A DNA stretch of 64,000 nucleotides from Undaria pinnatifida (Eukaryota > Sar > Phaeophyceae > Laminariales > Alariaceae): the NCBI GenBank assembly GCA_012845835.1, contig JABAKD010000011.1, forward strand, positions 4,386,697-4,450,696, given 5' to 3'. Shown here piece by piece: positions 1 through 12,900 of the stretch (position 1 is the first letter of the stretch; each line of letters starts with the position of its first letter). The notes under the pieces are model-generated. The model was not told the origin of the DNA and searched no databases. It saw nothing but the letters and a program-made list of their open reading frames with translations. The position numbers were made by a program, and so were the translations under genes.

Positions 1-1
1 G

Positions 2-244
2 GCCCCCCTTAACGACATAGACGGCAACTTCACTTTCCCCACCTCTGGCGTACCGTCTTCCCCCCGTCCCAAGAGAGACGCCACAGCCACAGCACTCATA
101 ACGGCGGCGGCAGCGGCGGCGGCGGCGGTCATGGCAGTGGAGGAAGAACCAGCTGGCACAGAACGGGGTGCACCTTTTTCCGGCGGCGGCGGCGGTGTCC
201 TCTGGTTAACTGCTGTCGACAAGCAACGGTGGCGGAGCTCATGA
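2..244 (+). CDS. Open frame at window edge, unidentified
   Basis: A frame stays open from the window edge to a TGA at 242-244. It contains a GCG/GGC-encoded alanine run, an internal ATG at 131 starting MAVEEEPAGTERG, and a glycine run. I recognise no domain. The acidic start at 131 could be the first exon of the downstream proteasome beta-1 gene, because a good acceptor-like tract ends near 816, but no donor is convincing. The opposite strand is also open from 132 to the edge (Met followed by an alanine run), so strand is uncertain. The composition is low-complexity and may not be coding. Confidence 0.2.
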   Translation, partial: APLNDIDGNFTFPTSGVPSSPRPKRDATATALITAAAAAAAAVMAVEEEPAGTERGAPFSGGGGGVLWLTAVDKQRWRSS

Positions 245-782
245 GTCGGCCCACCTACCTCGGCTACCCCCCGAGTCCCATTGTTGTTGTGGGCAACTCG
301 GTTGGCCTCAGAAGTCGATCGCCAGGATCTTTTGTGGAAGCTGAGCTGCTGGCATGGCGGCGATGGTCTGGCGGAAGAAACCGACAGGGTTCTTCCACCT
401 TTCGCCAACACCAGGCGTCGAGCGGAGACGAGCATGAAAGAGCAGCTGGTACAGTAGTGCAACAGCAGTGATCAAAGTTGGGAGGGACCAAAGTGTTGCA
501 CAAATCGACCTGTCTTGACCAAACAGAACAACCCCGAATCCTTGTGCAGAAAAACATAAAAAAAAGTACTGGAACTCCCTATTTCCTAATTTCCCAACTC
601 ATAACTCATAACTCATAACACAGCAGCTCAGCAGCTTGGGCAGCTTAGCTGTAGCAGAAAGCAGACAACAGTGCAGAGGTCTGTCCTCACGACTTCACCA
701 TTGCTGCAGCTGTGGCTGTGAGGCACTGCTGCTTGCGTTACCCATGTCAACCGCGTTGATCAGCCTTGCTGCCTCGATTGCG
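245..782. other. Presumed 5' flank of the proteasome gene
   Basis: No convincing exon. Three tandem ATAACTCAT-like words lie at about 599-620, followed by CAGCAGCTCAGCAGCTT at about 621-637. In-frame upstream ATGs at 636 and 744 could extend the proteasome frame. No TATA box is obvious. Confidence 0.3.
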
Positions 783-987
783 ATGGCAGCGTCCTTTCTC
801 CTTCTATTATTAATAGCCAGCGCTGTGAATGCGACCACCATATTAGCGGCGACATTCGACGGCGGGGTTGTGATAGGGACTGACTCCCGCACCAGCCAAG
901 GCAGCTTCGTGGTGAACCGCCTCTCAGACAAGATCGCCCCGGTGTACCCTTCCGGCATATTTCTGGCTCGCTCGGGCAACACTGCGG
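783..987 (+). CDS. PSMB6: Proteasome beta-1 exon 1 (catalytic threonine)
   Basis: Thr1 is the ACC codon at 834-836, Asp17 the GAC at 882-884 and Lys33 the AAG at 930-932. An Arg in the FLARSG block corresponds to the Arg45 that gives beta-1 its acidic S1 pocket; one extra residue precedes it. The exon ends in phase 1 at 987, before GTATGC. The stretch TCCTTTCTCC..TTAATAG just before 817 looks like a 3' splice site, so the hydrophobic 17-residue leader may in fact be intron. Confidence 0.8.
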
Positions 988-3900
988 GTATGCATAGATG
1001 TTTGCTTGCTGTCTGTTCGGGTATTGCAGGGTGAACAGCAGTAATCAGGACCGAAAATGGTTAAAACAGGAGAATATTGTTGTGTACCGTATTTTCATTT
1101 TTTTTTAACATTGTATAGGACCAAGGCTACGGTAGGGTGGTTACCCCCATTTTCACTGGTGTGTTTGAGCCACTCGCACGAGTAGCTCTGTACCGTACGG
1201 ATGAAGATGGTGTAGGAACTTGGTTTGCCGCAGCTTAGATCACCTTTGCATTGCGGATTGATTTCGTCAATGTAAAACATAAAGAAAACGTAAGATTGCA
1301 TAGGAACAAAGGGGTTACTCGCGCAAGTGACCCCTAGCCACTGAAATTAAAGGCCCAAAAGGGGACCCCCCTACCGTAGCCTAGGTCATAGATATAATTA
1401 CATTTGTCCTCGAAAAATTTTAAAACCTTATTCACTTGGTTAATGGGACCTGCTCCGCTCTCAGCGCTCCCACTTGGAAAACGCCTGCCTAAACCCCCCT
1501 CTCGGAGAACCTTCCCGGCATTCTTCGCGTCCCTTACTTTCTTCGCTTTCTTCGTTTCCTTTTTTCCCGTTTCTCTTTTTATTTTCTTCATTCCGTAACT
1601 TTATCCAACGTATGATCTACGACTCTACGACGCATCTACGGCGCAAAGTCGTGAGATGTTGAAGTTGACTGCCGGATTTTTAGTGTTCTACGAGTAGGCA
1701 CCGACTTTCAGCTCCCTACGCTGGCCACCTGTCGCCGTAGCGCTTCCCCACCACTTTCAGCTTTACAATACAACTCGGAGGGCGAGATAGTACATACCGG
1801 TACTACTACACCAGGTTTGTACGTACCATATAGATATAATTACATTTGTCCTCGAAATTTTTTTAAACCTTATTCACTTGGTTAATGGGACCTGCTCCGC
1901 TCTCAGCGCTCCCACTTGGAAAACGCCTGCCTAAACCCCCCTCTCGGAGAACCTTCCCGGCATTCTTCGCGTTCCTTCCTTTCTTCGCTTTCTTCGTTTC
2001 CTTTTTTCCCGTTTCTCTTTTTATTTTCTTCATTCCGTAACTTTATCCAACGTATGATCTACGACTCTACGACGCATCTACGGCGCAAAGTCGTGAGATG
2101 TTGAAGTTGACTGCCGGCTTTTTAGTGTTCTACGAGTAGGCACCGACTTTCAGCTCCCTACGCTGGCCACCTGTCGCCGTAGCGCTTCCCCACCACTTTA
2201 CAACTCGGAGGGCGAGATAGTACATACCGGTACTACTACACCAGGTTTGTACGTACCATCAGATACTACGCTGTTGGATCACATGCACGCCCAGCTCAGA
2301 TCAATCCGGCTATATATGGCCCAGCGGCGCAGCGTAGCGCCGTGCGGAGCCGTTCGATATACGAAACGCCAATAGTACATACCTGTACTACTACACCAGG
2401 TTTGTACGTACCATCAGATACTACGCTGTTGGATCACATGCACGCCCAGCTCAGATCAATCCGGCTATATATGGCCCAGCAGCGCAGCGTAGCGCAGCGT
2501 AGCGCCGTGCGGAGCCGTGCGGAGCCATGCGGTGCGGTGCCGTGCCCTTCGCTGCGGTGCTGTGTCGCGGCGCTGTGTGCTTTCTTTCGAACATAGAGCA
2601 TTACCGGGTATAATGCGTGTGTTGTTGTGTACGGAGTACTACTTTTCCTCTTTTTTCTTTTTCTATAGACTATGTATTTGATATTTCACGGCCCCCTGTT
2701 TTTTCCCCCACGCAAATTACCCCCGTACTGCCGATCAGAACGTAACACCGGTAACAAAAGCACACAGCACAGCTGAGCACAACAGGGCAATTTGCTCTGC
2801 ACAAGCAGCTCTTGGCATTATCAAATCGCTGTTCGCACCAAATCGTGGGCCTCTTCTTTCTGCCCCCTTTACATAGTCTATGTTTTTAGTTGCATTCTTC
2901 CCTGCCTTGCGCGAGCGTAGCGGGCGGCGTCAGCCGCCCGCGGAGCGGAGCCCTTGTACCAGGTACGTTTTTGTATTTTTCACGTTTGTGTACATATATC
3001 GTGGGTTTTGGTTAAGACCTCGTATTATACTATAATACAGTCGACCCCGCTTTAAAGACACACCGCGTTTTTTTTTTTTGGGAGTGTCTTTAGCGCGGGG
3101 AAGTGTCTTTAGGATTCCGGGGCCACTACCTCACCATCCCCGGGGCCAATGGAGGTTTAACATATGTCAAAATACGCGCATTTGAAGCAGGAATGCGACC
3201 ACGAAACTGTGTTGCTTAAAACTACAACAAGTGATTTGAAAGGCCGCAACACTACTGCTGTAGTACACTCCAATACTTTACACATTTTGAATTTCCCTCC
3301 ACCACCGAAACGCGGGAAGGAGTGCAGCACGACCTATTGTAATGTGTACGGCAGTGCGCTGTTGTTGATACAGGCTCTTGCTGTAATGTGTACGGCAGTG
3401 CGCTGGTGTTGTTGCAGGCTTTTCTTATTGTCAAGGCGTTATCCTCACGGTGAACATCATGCCCGAGATATCGCGAACACACCTGAGACACATCAGTTCG
3501 TTGGAACTAGCTCTGATACGATACACGCAAGTTACCTGCCACATAGGGACCAAACAAACCCAGTCGACCCCTTAGAAGGACACTAGGAAACGGTCGGTAG
3601 CGCAGACCACAACATACAAAAAAATCGGGCAAATCCACCGAAAAGAGGACACCGTTCTTCCCCAAAGGTCAACACGAGGCAAAAACACAAAACAAAAATA
3701 CCAAAATTTAACTCCACGAGAAAGGCAAAAATCCCAAACTTTGACTGCCTGACACGAGTTGAGACTTTGACTGGCAAGTGGGTTCGCCACATGGCTTCAA
3801 GCCGGCAGCTGACGACCCGCCAGCAGATGGGAGGAATCTCTCCATACCCACACGCGGTAGTGCGGGCTGCAGCAGACCGCTGTCGATGTTATACAGCAGT

Positions 3901-6900
3901 GTGCTGCCCCAGCAAAAAAAATTGGGGGGGGGCCGCAAGGTAGAAAAGGTACCCCCCCCTTATTATTGTACATCTGCGGGGCACCATGTTCTGGGAAAAA
4001 AAAGTGTCGTTATAGCGGGGAGTTTCCTCAAGAAGAGTGTCTTTAAAGCGGGGACGACTGTATGGAAAATTTTTGGGCGATTATTTCTGGCGATTATTTT
4101 TTGTAGTTTTGAGGCTCCATATATAACTGCATGAGAAATAAGGGGCGTCCCTTAGTCTATGGCTTCTGATTTTTGCAAGGTGGTTTTATGTTGAATTGGT
4201 AGGTCTTGTTTTGCCGTTTGTCTTTTTTTTTTCAAATCTGGCACGTACACTGTCGCCCGCGACGTTAGGTCACCACCGCCTCTGCTGCTGGTGTGCTGCT
4301 GGTGTGCTGCTGGTGTGCTGCTGGTGCTGGTGTGCTGCTGGTGTGGTGGTTTTCATGGTGGTGGTGCTGCTGCTGTCGCTTTTGTGTGAGGACAAAGCTC
4401 TGTCTCGCACACAACGAGCGCGGTGTGTTGTCGAATTTGTGTTTGTGATTCTTTGTTGTGGGTGATGGGTGACGTGTACAGCAGACAGGTACCATACCAG
4501 GTACAGAGTAGGCAGTGGTGACATGTGATACTTGGTACGTGGTAGGTGTATCGGTCGCCCCGGTGGCGTATCAGGTTATCCTCGAGCCTGGTATAGGTCA
4601 GTTTCGTGAGTTCAAATCCCCCCGAGTGCATACTCGTATAAATTCGTGGGGACTTTTTCTTGTGCACAGATTGACTTGCGGAAAGCGCGAGAGCCTAAGT
4701 TAGCAACACTCGATGAAAAACGACGAGCAGTGGGATTGCTGAACCCTATGCGCGATCAAAATTGAAGGCAAGAACCGGGGGGGAGAAGGGACGACACCTG
4801 TGACCACGACTTGTCCGGAAGCTGGAAAGTAGGTGTGTGTGACAAAAAAGAAGAAAACAAAAAGTATCTCAAAGGCAATTTAATCCCAGTTCTGAGAGGT
4901 TGGAAGAGCTGTTATTTCTGGGCTCAGAAATCACCAGATCCGCTGATTTCTGGCCTCGATTACTTCTGAACCCAGAATTAACGATGTTTTCTGGTCCCAT
5001 AGTGGATGGTTTTTATTTTTGGCGTCGGAGATCCCTATTAAAGAGAGAAATAATCGCTCAAAATATTTCCCATATAAGTAATAGTTGGTCTAATATTCAC
5101 ACCCTGAACAATAGACAATGGCCCCTGCAATAGAAATGCAATAGAAGATATCACTTCGGAGCAGTAGCAATCGACGTCCACCGCATGTTCCGTCATGACT
5201 CGACAGCAAAAAATCCGAGCATCAGGCCTGGGCTGGACCTCCGCTGGCCTGCCACATATACAGGGAGTACACAGGAACTTGCGTACAAACACGGTGGACC
5301 CAAGTAGCCCACTGCAAAAGCTAACCCACGCTGTAACACTTCTTGTTTCATGCATACTGCATTCTACATATGTATGTCTGGTTTTGTCCCCCTCACGCGA
5401 GCTGTACAGTTTCCGTGCGCAGGACAAGGCTGAACGTCTTAGTCCTGTTGACCCTGGCATTAGCAGGGGGGTCACCGACCCGTATCCTTCACGAGGGCAC
5501 ACACCCCGAAATACGCGCGATCGAAGTATCACACGCAACTTGCAAAGCTGAGTTTTGATCAAAAAACCATTTTTGGTCGATCTCACAGCTGAAGTGTATT
5601 TTTCATTTTTTATAATATGGTGCAATGGACGGATCTATTGTCGTCGGTAAAGGCTATCGACTAGCAAATTTTTCGATCTGTTGTCGTCGGTAACTTCTAT
5701 CGATAGGTTAACTTTCCAACGTATTGGTTAGGCAGGAGTGTGCTGAAGTACCTCGGTTGAAAGCTATCGTCACCGACAATGGCTGTCGATGGATAGCTTT
5801 GCACAATCTGTAGCGGCCAGCAATGATTTTCGATAGTGACATGTCTTAAACAGTTGTGTCTGGAAATGGCTATCGATGGTCACCGTTCACAATCTATTGT
5901 GGTGGACAATGTCTATCGGTGGATGCGTTTCCAAATCTTTTGTGGCCGGCAATGGCTATCGATAGATGCGTTTCTTAGTTTATTGTGACAGGAAAAGGCT
6001 ATCGATGGTCACCGTTTACAATCTTTCGTGTTGGGCAATGCCCATCGACGGACACCACCGACTTATTTCTACTTTTTTTTCTGCACCTCCTACGATGAGC
6101 TGATGTACTGTGAATACCAGGTTCCGACACCCTTCAAGAAGCTGAGAGCTCCCACAAACAGTTGCCATATGAATACGCCTTTACGTTGCCTTTGACCCCT
6201 TCGTGATGGGGTTCGTCCTCGAGACATCCGATAGCCGGCCAAAGCCTTCATCCTCACACGCCCACAAAGCTGAGAGCTTCCACAAAGACCGGTAATACGT
6301 CTATACATGCCCATTTGCGGCGCCAGCCGCCTACGAGTAGAGACCACACCCTGGACAATAGACACATGGCCTATTGCGTCGACAATAGACTAGCAACGCT
6401 GTCTATCGATGGACATTGTCCGCAGCAATGCATTTTGGTACTTTGGGCCATGGGCGGTTGGCGTCAAGGGGTAGATTATGTATTACGTGCTTACACCCTG
6501 GGCAATAGAAATTAAATAGAACATTGCCGCTACAGTAACCAGGTAAAAATGTGTTATCAATGGACAATGTTAACGGCAATAGTCTGGTAGTGCTGTCTAT
6601 TGATAGATATTTCATTATTCGTTGTCAGGGAACTATATATGTTCTGCAATGGACACAATATACCTGTGCTGTGACAATGGAGTGACATGGCTGTCCACAA
6701 ATGGTCATTGTCCTGAACAGTAGATGTCGGGGGAGCAACCGCGATAGACATTGTTTGTCACAATGGAGTCACATGGTTGTTAATAGATGGCTGTTGTCCT
6801 GAACGATGGACGGCGGGGAAGCAAGCGCGATATATATTGTTTGTCACAATGGAGTGCCATGGCTGTCAATAGATGGCTTTGTCCTGCACAGTAGATATCG

Positions 6901-9900
6901 GGGAAGCAACCGCGATAGACATTGTTTGAACAATGGACCAAACAAGGTTTTCTACCGATAGCAATTCCCGCCTACAATAGACATGCAATTGTGTCTATCA
7001 ATAGCCATGGACACCCACGATAGACTATTGGGCGTATTTCCACAATATACTATTGTCTAAACCTATTGCATATCGTGGAGTGGTGTGTATCAATGGCTGT
7101 TGTTGCCGACGGCCGACGTTTGCTAATGCCGCCAACAATAGATACCCAATGGTGTCTATCAATACCCATCGCCACTCACAATATATTATTTGGCCACCCA
7201 GAGTAGAATGTTGGGGGTGTTTCCACAAGAGACTATTGCCTTAAACCTATTGTATATCGTGGCAGTGGAATGTCGATGGTCATTGTTGACGACTGCGGTT
7301 AGTGGTATTTTGTATGTACGCTTGACGCTGAGAGGCAGTTTTTCGAATTGCGGGTGTATGCGTATTTTGTCGTGAAATTTCCACTGCTATGGACGGAAGC
7401 GTTGGTAATGATTCACGTTTGAAACCCATGGACGCTAGGCAGCAGCCCATACTTGCTTCAACAACAAATGTATTGGAAGCGGTACTTCAGAAGCACTCTC
7501 AGTCGGAAGATTTCTGCCCTTCTGCGTTGTTGGTCTTCATGTCCCAGCAGGACACCGCCGTCTATACCCGAAACTAGTGTTTCAACAATGCACTATCGTT
7601 GCTTTTCCTCAAAAGCACGAAGTCCACCACCGCACACAGCAGCAGTGAATGGCTGTCGATTGACAGCTTGCACAATCCATTGCGGCCGACAATGGCCATC
7701 TGTAGACATGTCGCGGACGCTATTGCGACCGACAGTGGCCATCGATAGACATACAGCACATTCTATTGTGGCGGCAATGGCCATTGATGGACACAGTTGA
7801 CATATAATGTCGCCGACAACGTCTATCGATGGGCACCCTCCAAAGTCGACAATATCTATCGACAGACACTTTCCACAAGGTATTGTCGATGACATCATCT
7901 ATCGATAGGCACCTTCCACAATCTATTGTCGACAACATTATCTATCGATAGACATCTTATACAATCTACTGTCGACGGCATTGTCTATCGACAGACACCT
8001 CCGACAACCTGTTGTCGACAATATGTATCGATAAACACCTTCCACAATCTATTGTTGCCGACAGTATGTATCGATAGACACCTTCCACAATCTATTGCTG
8101 CCGACAATGTCTATCGATAGACACCTTCCACAATCCATTGTCGCTGACAATGGCTGTCGATAGATTGCCCCCCTCGTCTATTGTCGACGCAATATACCAT
8201 TTGCCTATTGTCCGGGGTGTGTTTATATAGTCCTCCGTAAATATTAATAGATGCCACATGTTCTCAAACGGTTGATGTTGGGCCTCTAGTAGCACTCGTG
8301 GTACACACAGCTGAGTACGGAGTATTGGTACCTCGTACGAGTACTAATAGTGTACGAGTACTAGTAGTTGAAGATCAGTTTTTGTTTCCTTCTTTCCCCA
8401 CCTGGGGCGGATGGGGAAGAAGCTCACCACTCACCACTCATAAATTGCTTAACATCAAGTCGCCGACCCTTGATCCGAGCGTTGTGGACGAGCTCAAGCA
8501 GTGGCCCCCGTGCAGACCACTGGACGATGTCCTGTCTAGGTACGAAGTAGAGGAGGCAATCCATGCGCTGGCGAACCGAAAGGCGGTAGGGCCCGATGGT
8601 CTCCCGGCCGAGCTCCTGAAGGTCCTGGCCGACGAAGGAGAATTGGACACGCTCGGAAAGTTCCACGATATCAGCGTCGCTGTGTGGAGGAGAGGTGGCG
8701 TGCCGCAACAATGGAAAGATGCAACGATTAAGGTGCTGCACAAGAAGAAAGATAGGACGGAGTGTGGTAAGTATCGTGGCATCTCCCTCGTGGCTCACGC
8801 AGGCAAAGACCTCCTCAAAGTGATCGCGGGTCGCCTTAGTGACTACTGCGAAAAGAGAAAAAAATTGCCGGAGGAGCAGTGCGGGTTCAGACCCCAACGC
8901 TTGACGGTTGACATGATGTTCGTGGTGCGACGACTGCAGGAACTGGTGCGGAAGGACACCCCCTTGTATTTGTGCTTTATCGACCTCACCAAAGCATATG
9001 ATTCCGTCGACCGAGCCCTTCTGTGGGATACCCTTGCTCGTTTTGGCGTGCCACCGAGAATGCCCGCCGTCATCTGCCAATTCCACGACGGCATGCAAGC
9101 ATGCGTTGGTTTGGATGATGAAGAGTGCTCGGATAAGTTCAACGTGGGGCAAGGTCTCAGGCAAGGGTGCGTGCTCGCGCCACTGCTGTTCAACATGTTT
9201 TTCACGGCGGTACTGCGTATGGCCGAGAAACGCCTCCTCTCTGATGCAGCCACCACGGACAACATGGTGCAGCTCCAACGAAAGAAGGAGAAAGGGGAGA
9301 AGAAGGGCACATCACGCACAGGCAAAGTCGACGGGCGAGGGGGTAAGGAGGGGGAGGAGGTGCCGAGGTTGTTGGGAATTCTGTACGCTGACGATGCGGG
9401 CATCGTATCGCGATCATCAGAAGGGCTGGAGAGGATGTTGACGGTGATCTTGATTGCGTGCTCGGCGTTCGGGCTTACGATCTCTGACGCCGAAACCGAC
9501 ATCAAGTGCCTGCAGACTAAATGTGGGGGGAAGGTGTCGTTCACCATCAATGCAGCCGGCCAGGTATACAAACAAACGATCGAGTTTGTGTACTTGGGCG
9601 GGGCTATCAGCGCAAACAGAGAACTCAGCATCGAGATAACGCGGCGTCTTCAAAGGGCCTGGGCGCGCTTCCAACGGTACAAGATGGAAATCTATGATCG
9701 CCCGGGTGAGCGCTTACGGTTGAAGGTGCGGTTGCTGAAAGCCGAGGTGATCGAAAGACTTTTCTATGGTTGCATGACGTGGAGCCCGAACAAGCCTGAC
9801 TATGACAGGCTGCGACGGGCTCGCTCCTCCGATGCCTCGGATGGCGGAACGGAAGCGTGACGACCACACCCTATCGTACGCCGACACGCTTGCCAAGACA

Positions 9901-12900
9901 GCTTTCGAGAGCATAGAGGCGATAGTGCGCAAACGCAGGATATTGTTTGCGGGATTCGTGGCACGCACGAGGGAGGTGTGTCTGCCACAGAGGGTGATGT
10001 TTGGGGAGCTTGTTGGGGGTAATGGCTACTCAGGGGGGCAAGAGAAGGACTGGATGATGCACCTGAAGGAGGATATGTCGTCCTTTGGAATGAAGTTCGA
10101 AGGGTGGTGAAAGGCTGCCCAGAAGGCCGGCAGATGGTTTAGACGGGTAGAGGAGGGAGCAGAGTCGTTCATGCGGAAATGGCATGACGCGGAGAGATGC
10201 AGAGCTGCAGAGCGACACGAAGGCCGCGCCAGCTCCATCCACCGTCGGTATTTCTAAGCGGCCGGGGGGAGGGGGGAGGGGAAACGGGGGGAGGGGGGGG
10301 GGGGGGGGGAGGGGGGGGCGTCCTGCCCAAGAGACCGAAGTCTGGGTCTGGCCATCATCGTCTTGAAAATTTGTGGGCCTTCCAATGGCCGTCACAAGCT
10401 AGAGTAAGGCCGCCCTGACTTCTTCGCCATGTTGCATTTTGTCCCCACGCCAATGATGTACTTGATACCCTCTATGAGCCCAATGCCGTCTTAAGTCAGT
10501 TCCTAGGGTCTGAGGGTATGGTGTTTTTTCCTTTCCTTCCCTTTCTTTGCTTCCTCTTCTTGTCTTTTCTTTTCTTTCCTTTCCATTTCGCTTTTTTTTT
10601 TTTTTCCTTTCCTTTCCTTTCCTTTCCTTTCCTTTTTCCTTTCCTTTTCCTTTCCTTTCTTTCCTTTCCTTTCTTTCCTTTCCTTTCTTTCCTTTCCTTT
10701 CCTTTCCTTTCTTTCTTTCCTTTCCTTTCCTTTCCTTTCCTTTCCTTTTTTCTCCGTTTCCTTTCCTTTCCTTTCCTTTCCTTTCCTTTTCCTTTCCTTT
10801 CCTTTCCTTTCCTTTCCTTTTCCTTTCCTTTCCTTTCCTNNNNNNNNNNNNNNNNNNNNNNNNNNNNNNNNNNNNNNNNNNNNNNNNNNNNNNNNNNNNN
10901 NNNNNNNNNNNNNNNNNNNNNNNNNNNNNNNNNNNNNNNNNNNNNNNNNNNNNNNNNNNNNNNNNNNNNNNNNNNNNNNNNNNNNNNNNNNNNNNNNNNN
11001 NNNNNNNNNNNNNNNNNNNNNNNNNNNNNNNNNNNNNNNNNNNNNNNNNNNNNNNNNNNNNNNNNNNNNNNNNNNNNNNNNNNNNNNNNNNNNNNNNNNN
11101 NNNNNNNNNNNNNNNNNNNNNNNNNNNNNNNNNNNNNNNNNNNNNNNNNNNNNNNNNNNNNNNNNNNNNNNNNNNNNNNNNNNNNNNNNNNNNNNNNNNN
11201 NNNNNNNNNNNNNNNNNNNNNNNNNNNNNNNNNNNNNNNNNNNNNNNNNNNNNNNNNNNNNNNNNNNNNNNNNNNNNNNNNNNNNNNNNNNNNNNNNNNN
11301 NNNNNNNNNNNNNNNNNNNNNNNNNNNNNNNNNNNNNNNTTTCTCTTCTTTTCTTTTCTTTTCTTTTCTTTTCTTTTCTTTTCTTTGGTTTTTTCCAATT
11401 GACCTGAGTCTGACACGTAAGTATGTGCGTAGTGATAGGCACTACGTGCAATATATACGTGGCAGTCTTTTCTGGGTGGCAAGCGGCGTGGCCGGTTTTC
11501 AGGCGCGAGTAATGAGGCGTATGTACCGATATGGACCTGGCACATCGTAGGCTGACTCCCGATTTCACGTTTTTATATTTTTTTGGTGGAGGCTGAATTG
11601 CGTCAGCTATGATATACGCGTGTTCCACTTTTGGTCAGTCTGTGTTTTTTTCCCTGGGGTATTCCTCCACTCCAGAGTGACTGGAGCCTGTTCTGTGACC
11701 ACGGACTTGATTATGCGAGTTACGTGAGAACATCAACTCGCCACACACCCACGTATTTTCGTACCAGGTCATGTTGTCAACTTAACTCAATTGTATTCTC
11801 AATCCAACCCTATTTAATAGCTGGCGTATCCTTCAGTTCCCGTGGTGGGTAACGACAGCGCGTGCTGTCCTACCGGCGGTCACCGTTACTACACTAGCAG
11901 CGCAAGCTGCCGTTGACATCCGAGTCCGCTGCGCTTGTGACACGCTTACGGTGGCAGCAGAGGCAGGTGATGGCAGCAGCAGGAGGCTACGCGCATCAAT
12001 AGTAGCAGTGGGGAATAGCATCACGACTACAGCAGAGGTAAAAGTAGAAGTTCGTAGATACCACATACCACATGTTCACATACGGTGGACGTTGAGGCAA
12101 TACAGCAGTAAAAAGCAGTTGAATATCGTAGTTGGCTGCAGCATATGATACGCTTGCAGCTTCCACCAGCGGCAGAACGGCAACAGCAGGGCACGTATAG
12201 CCCCGTCAGTTGGCTGCAGCAGCAGTAGAAGTATACCAGGTACTCGTTTTTGCAGATACAGCAGCATGGAGCAGATTAGAGTCGTAGGCCTGCACCCGCT
12301 CGACGTAAAAAGTCGGCACGGTTTGCCTCCCCCACGTATGAGAGGTGCGGATGGTAACAGGCTGCACGTTGTACATTTTTGTCTTGAACGTCGAACCTCT
12401 GATACTGCAACATAGTGCTGGCAGTGCTCTCTGCGCCAAGTCAGTCAGTCCGTCAGTTTATGCGTGTAGCAAGTGCTACATAACCTGGTACCTGGTGCAG
12501 TAGCAGTACACGTCCTTCCAGTGCTCACCTGGCAGCCACTACCAAGGTCTTGGGATCGCTTTATTGAGCGGGCGGCGTCAGCCGCAAAACACTTGTAATA
12601 TGCGAGTTTCTCATTTTGACGACGCCGAAAAAAAGGGATCCTTTTATTAATTGCAGACATGGCCGTCTCCCAATCCATGCCTTTTATCGTCACCACGTAA
12701 AGTCTACGGACACGCCTGCTCCCATTCCGTGCCTTGAAACGCAACAAATAATCAACTCGGCACAAATGCGAGTTGCTAACGAAAACCGCGCCCAAAAATA
12801 AGGACCTTCGGAGATGACTGTTACTCCTGCCGACCGACAACCACATCGACACACACAAGCTGAGGACGCAGCTATAGATACATATCTGTATATTTTTTTC

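Noticed and set aside
5038-5625. 195-codon minus-strand gene
   Set aside because: Lies in a dispersed repeat; the 30.2-kb copy does not keep the frame.
7855-8160. CRISPR array, because of regular 43-bp spacing
   Set aside because: No constant-repeat/unique-spacer pattern; the whole unit is repeated and degenerate, and the context is a eukaryotic intron.
8424-9631. Long minus-strand frames opposite the reverse transcriptase
   Set aside because: Shadows of the plus-strand RT, which carries all motifs in order.
10399-11628. Long Lys/Arg/Glu or Phe/Ser/Leu frames around the N gap
   Set aside because: Polypyrimidine microsatellite plus undetermined bases; not genes.
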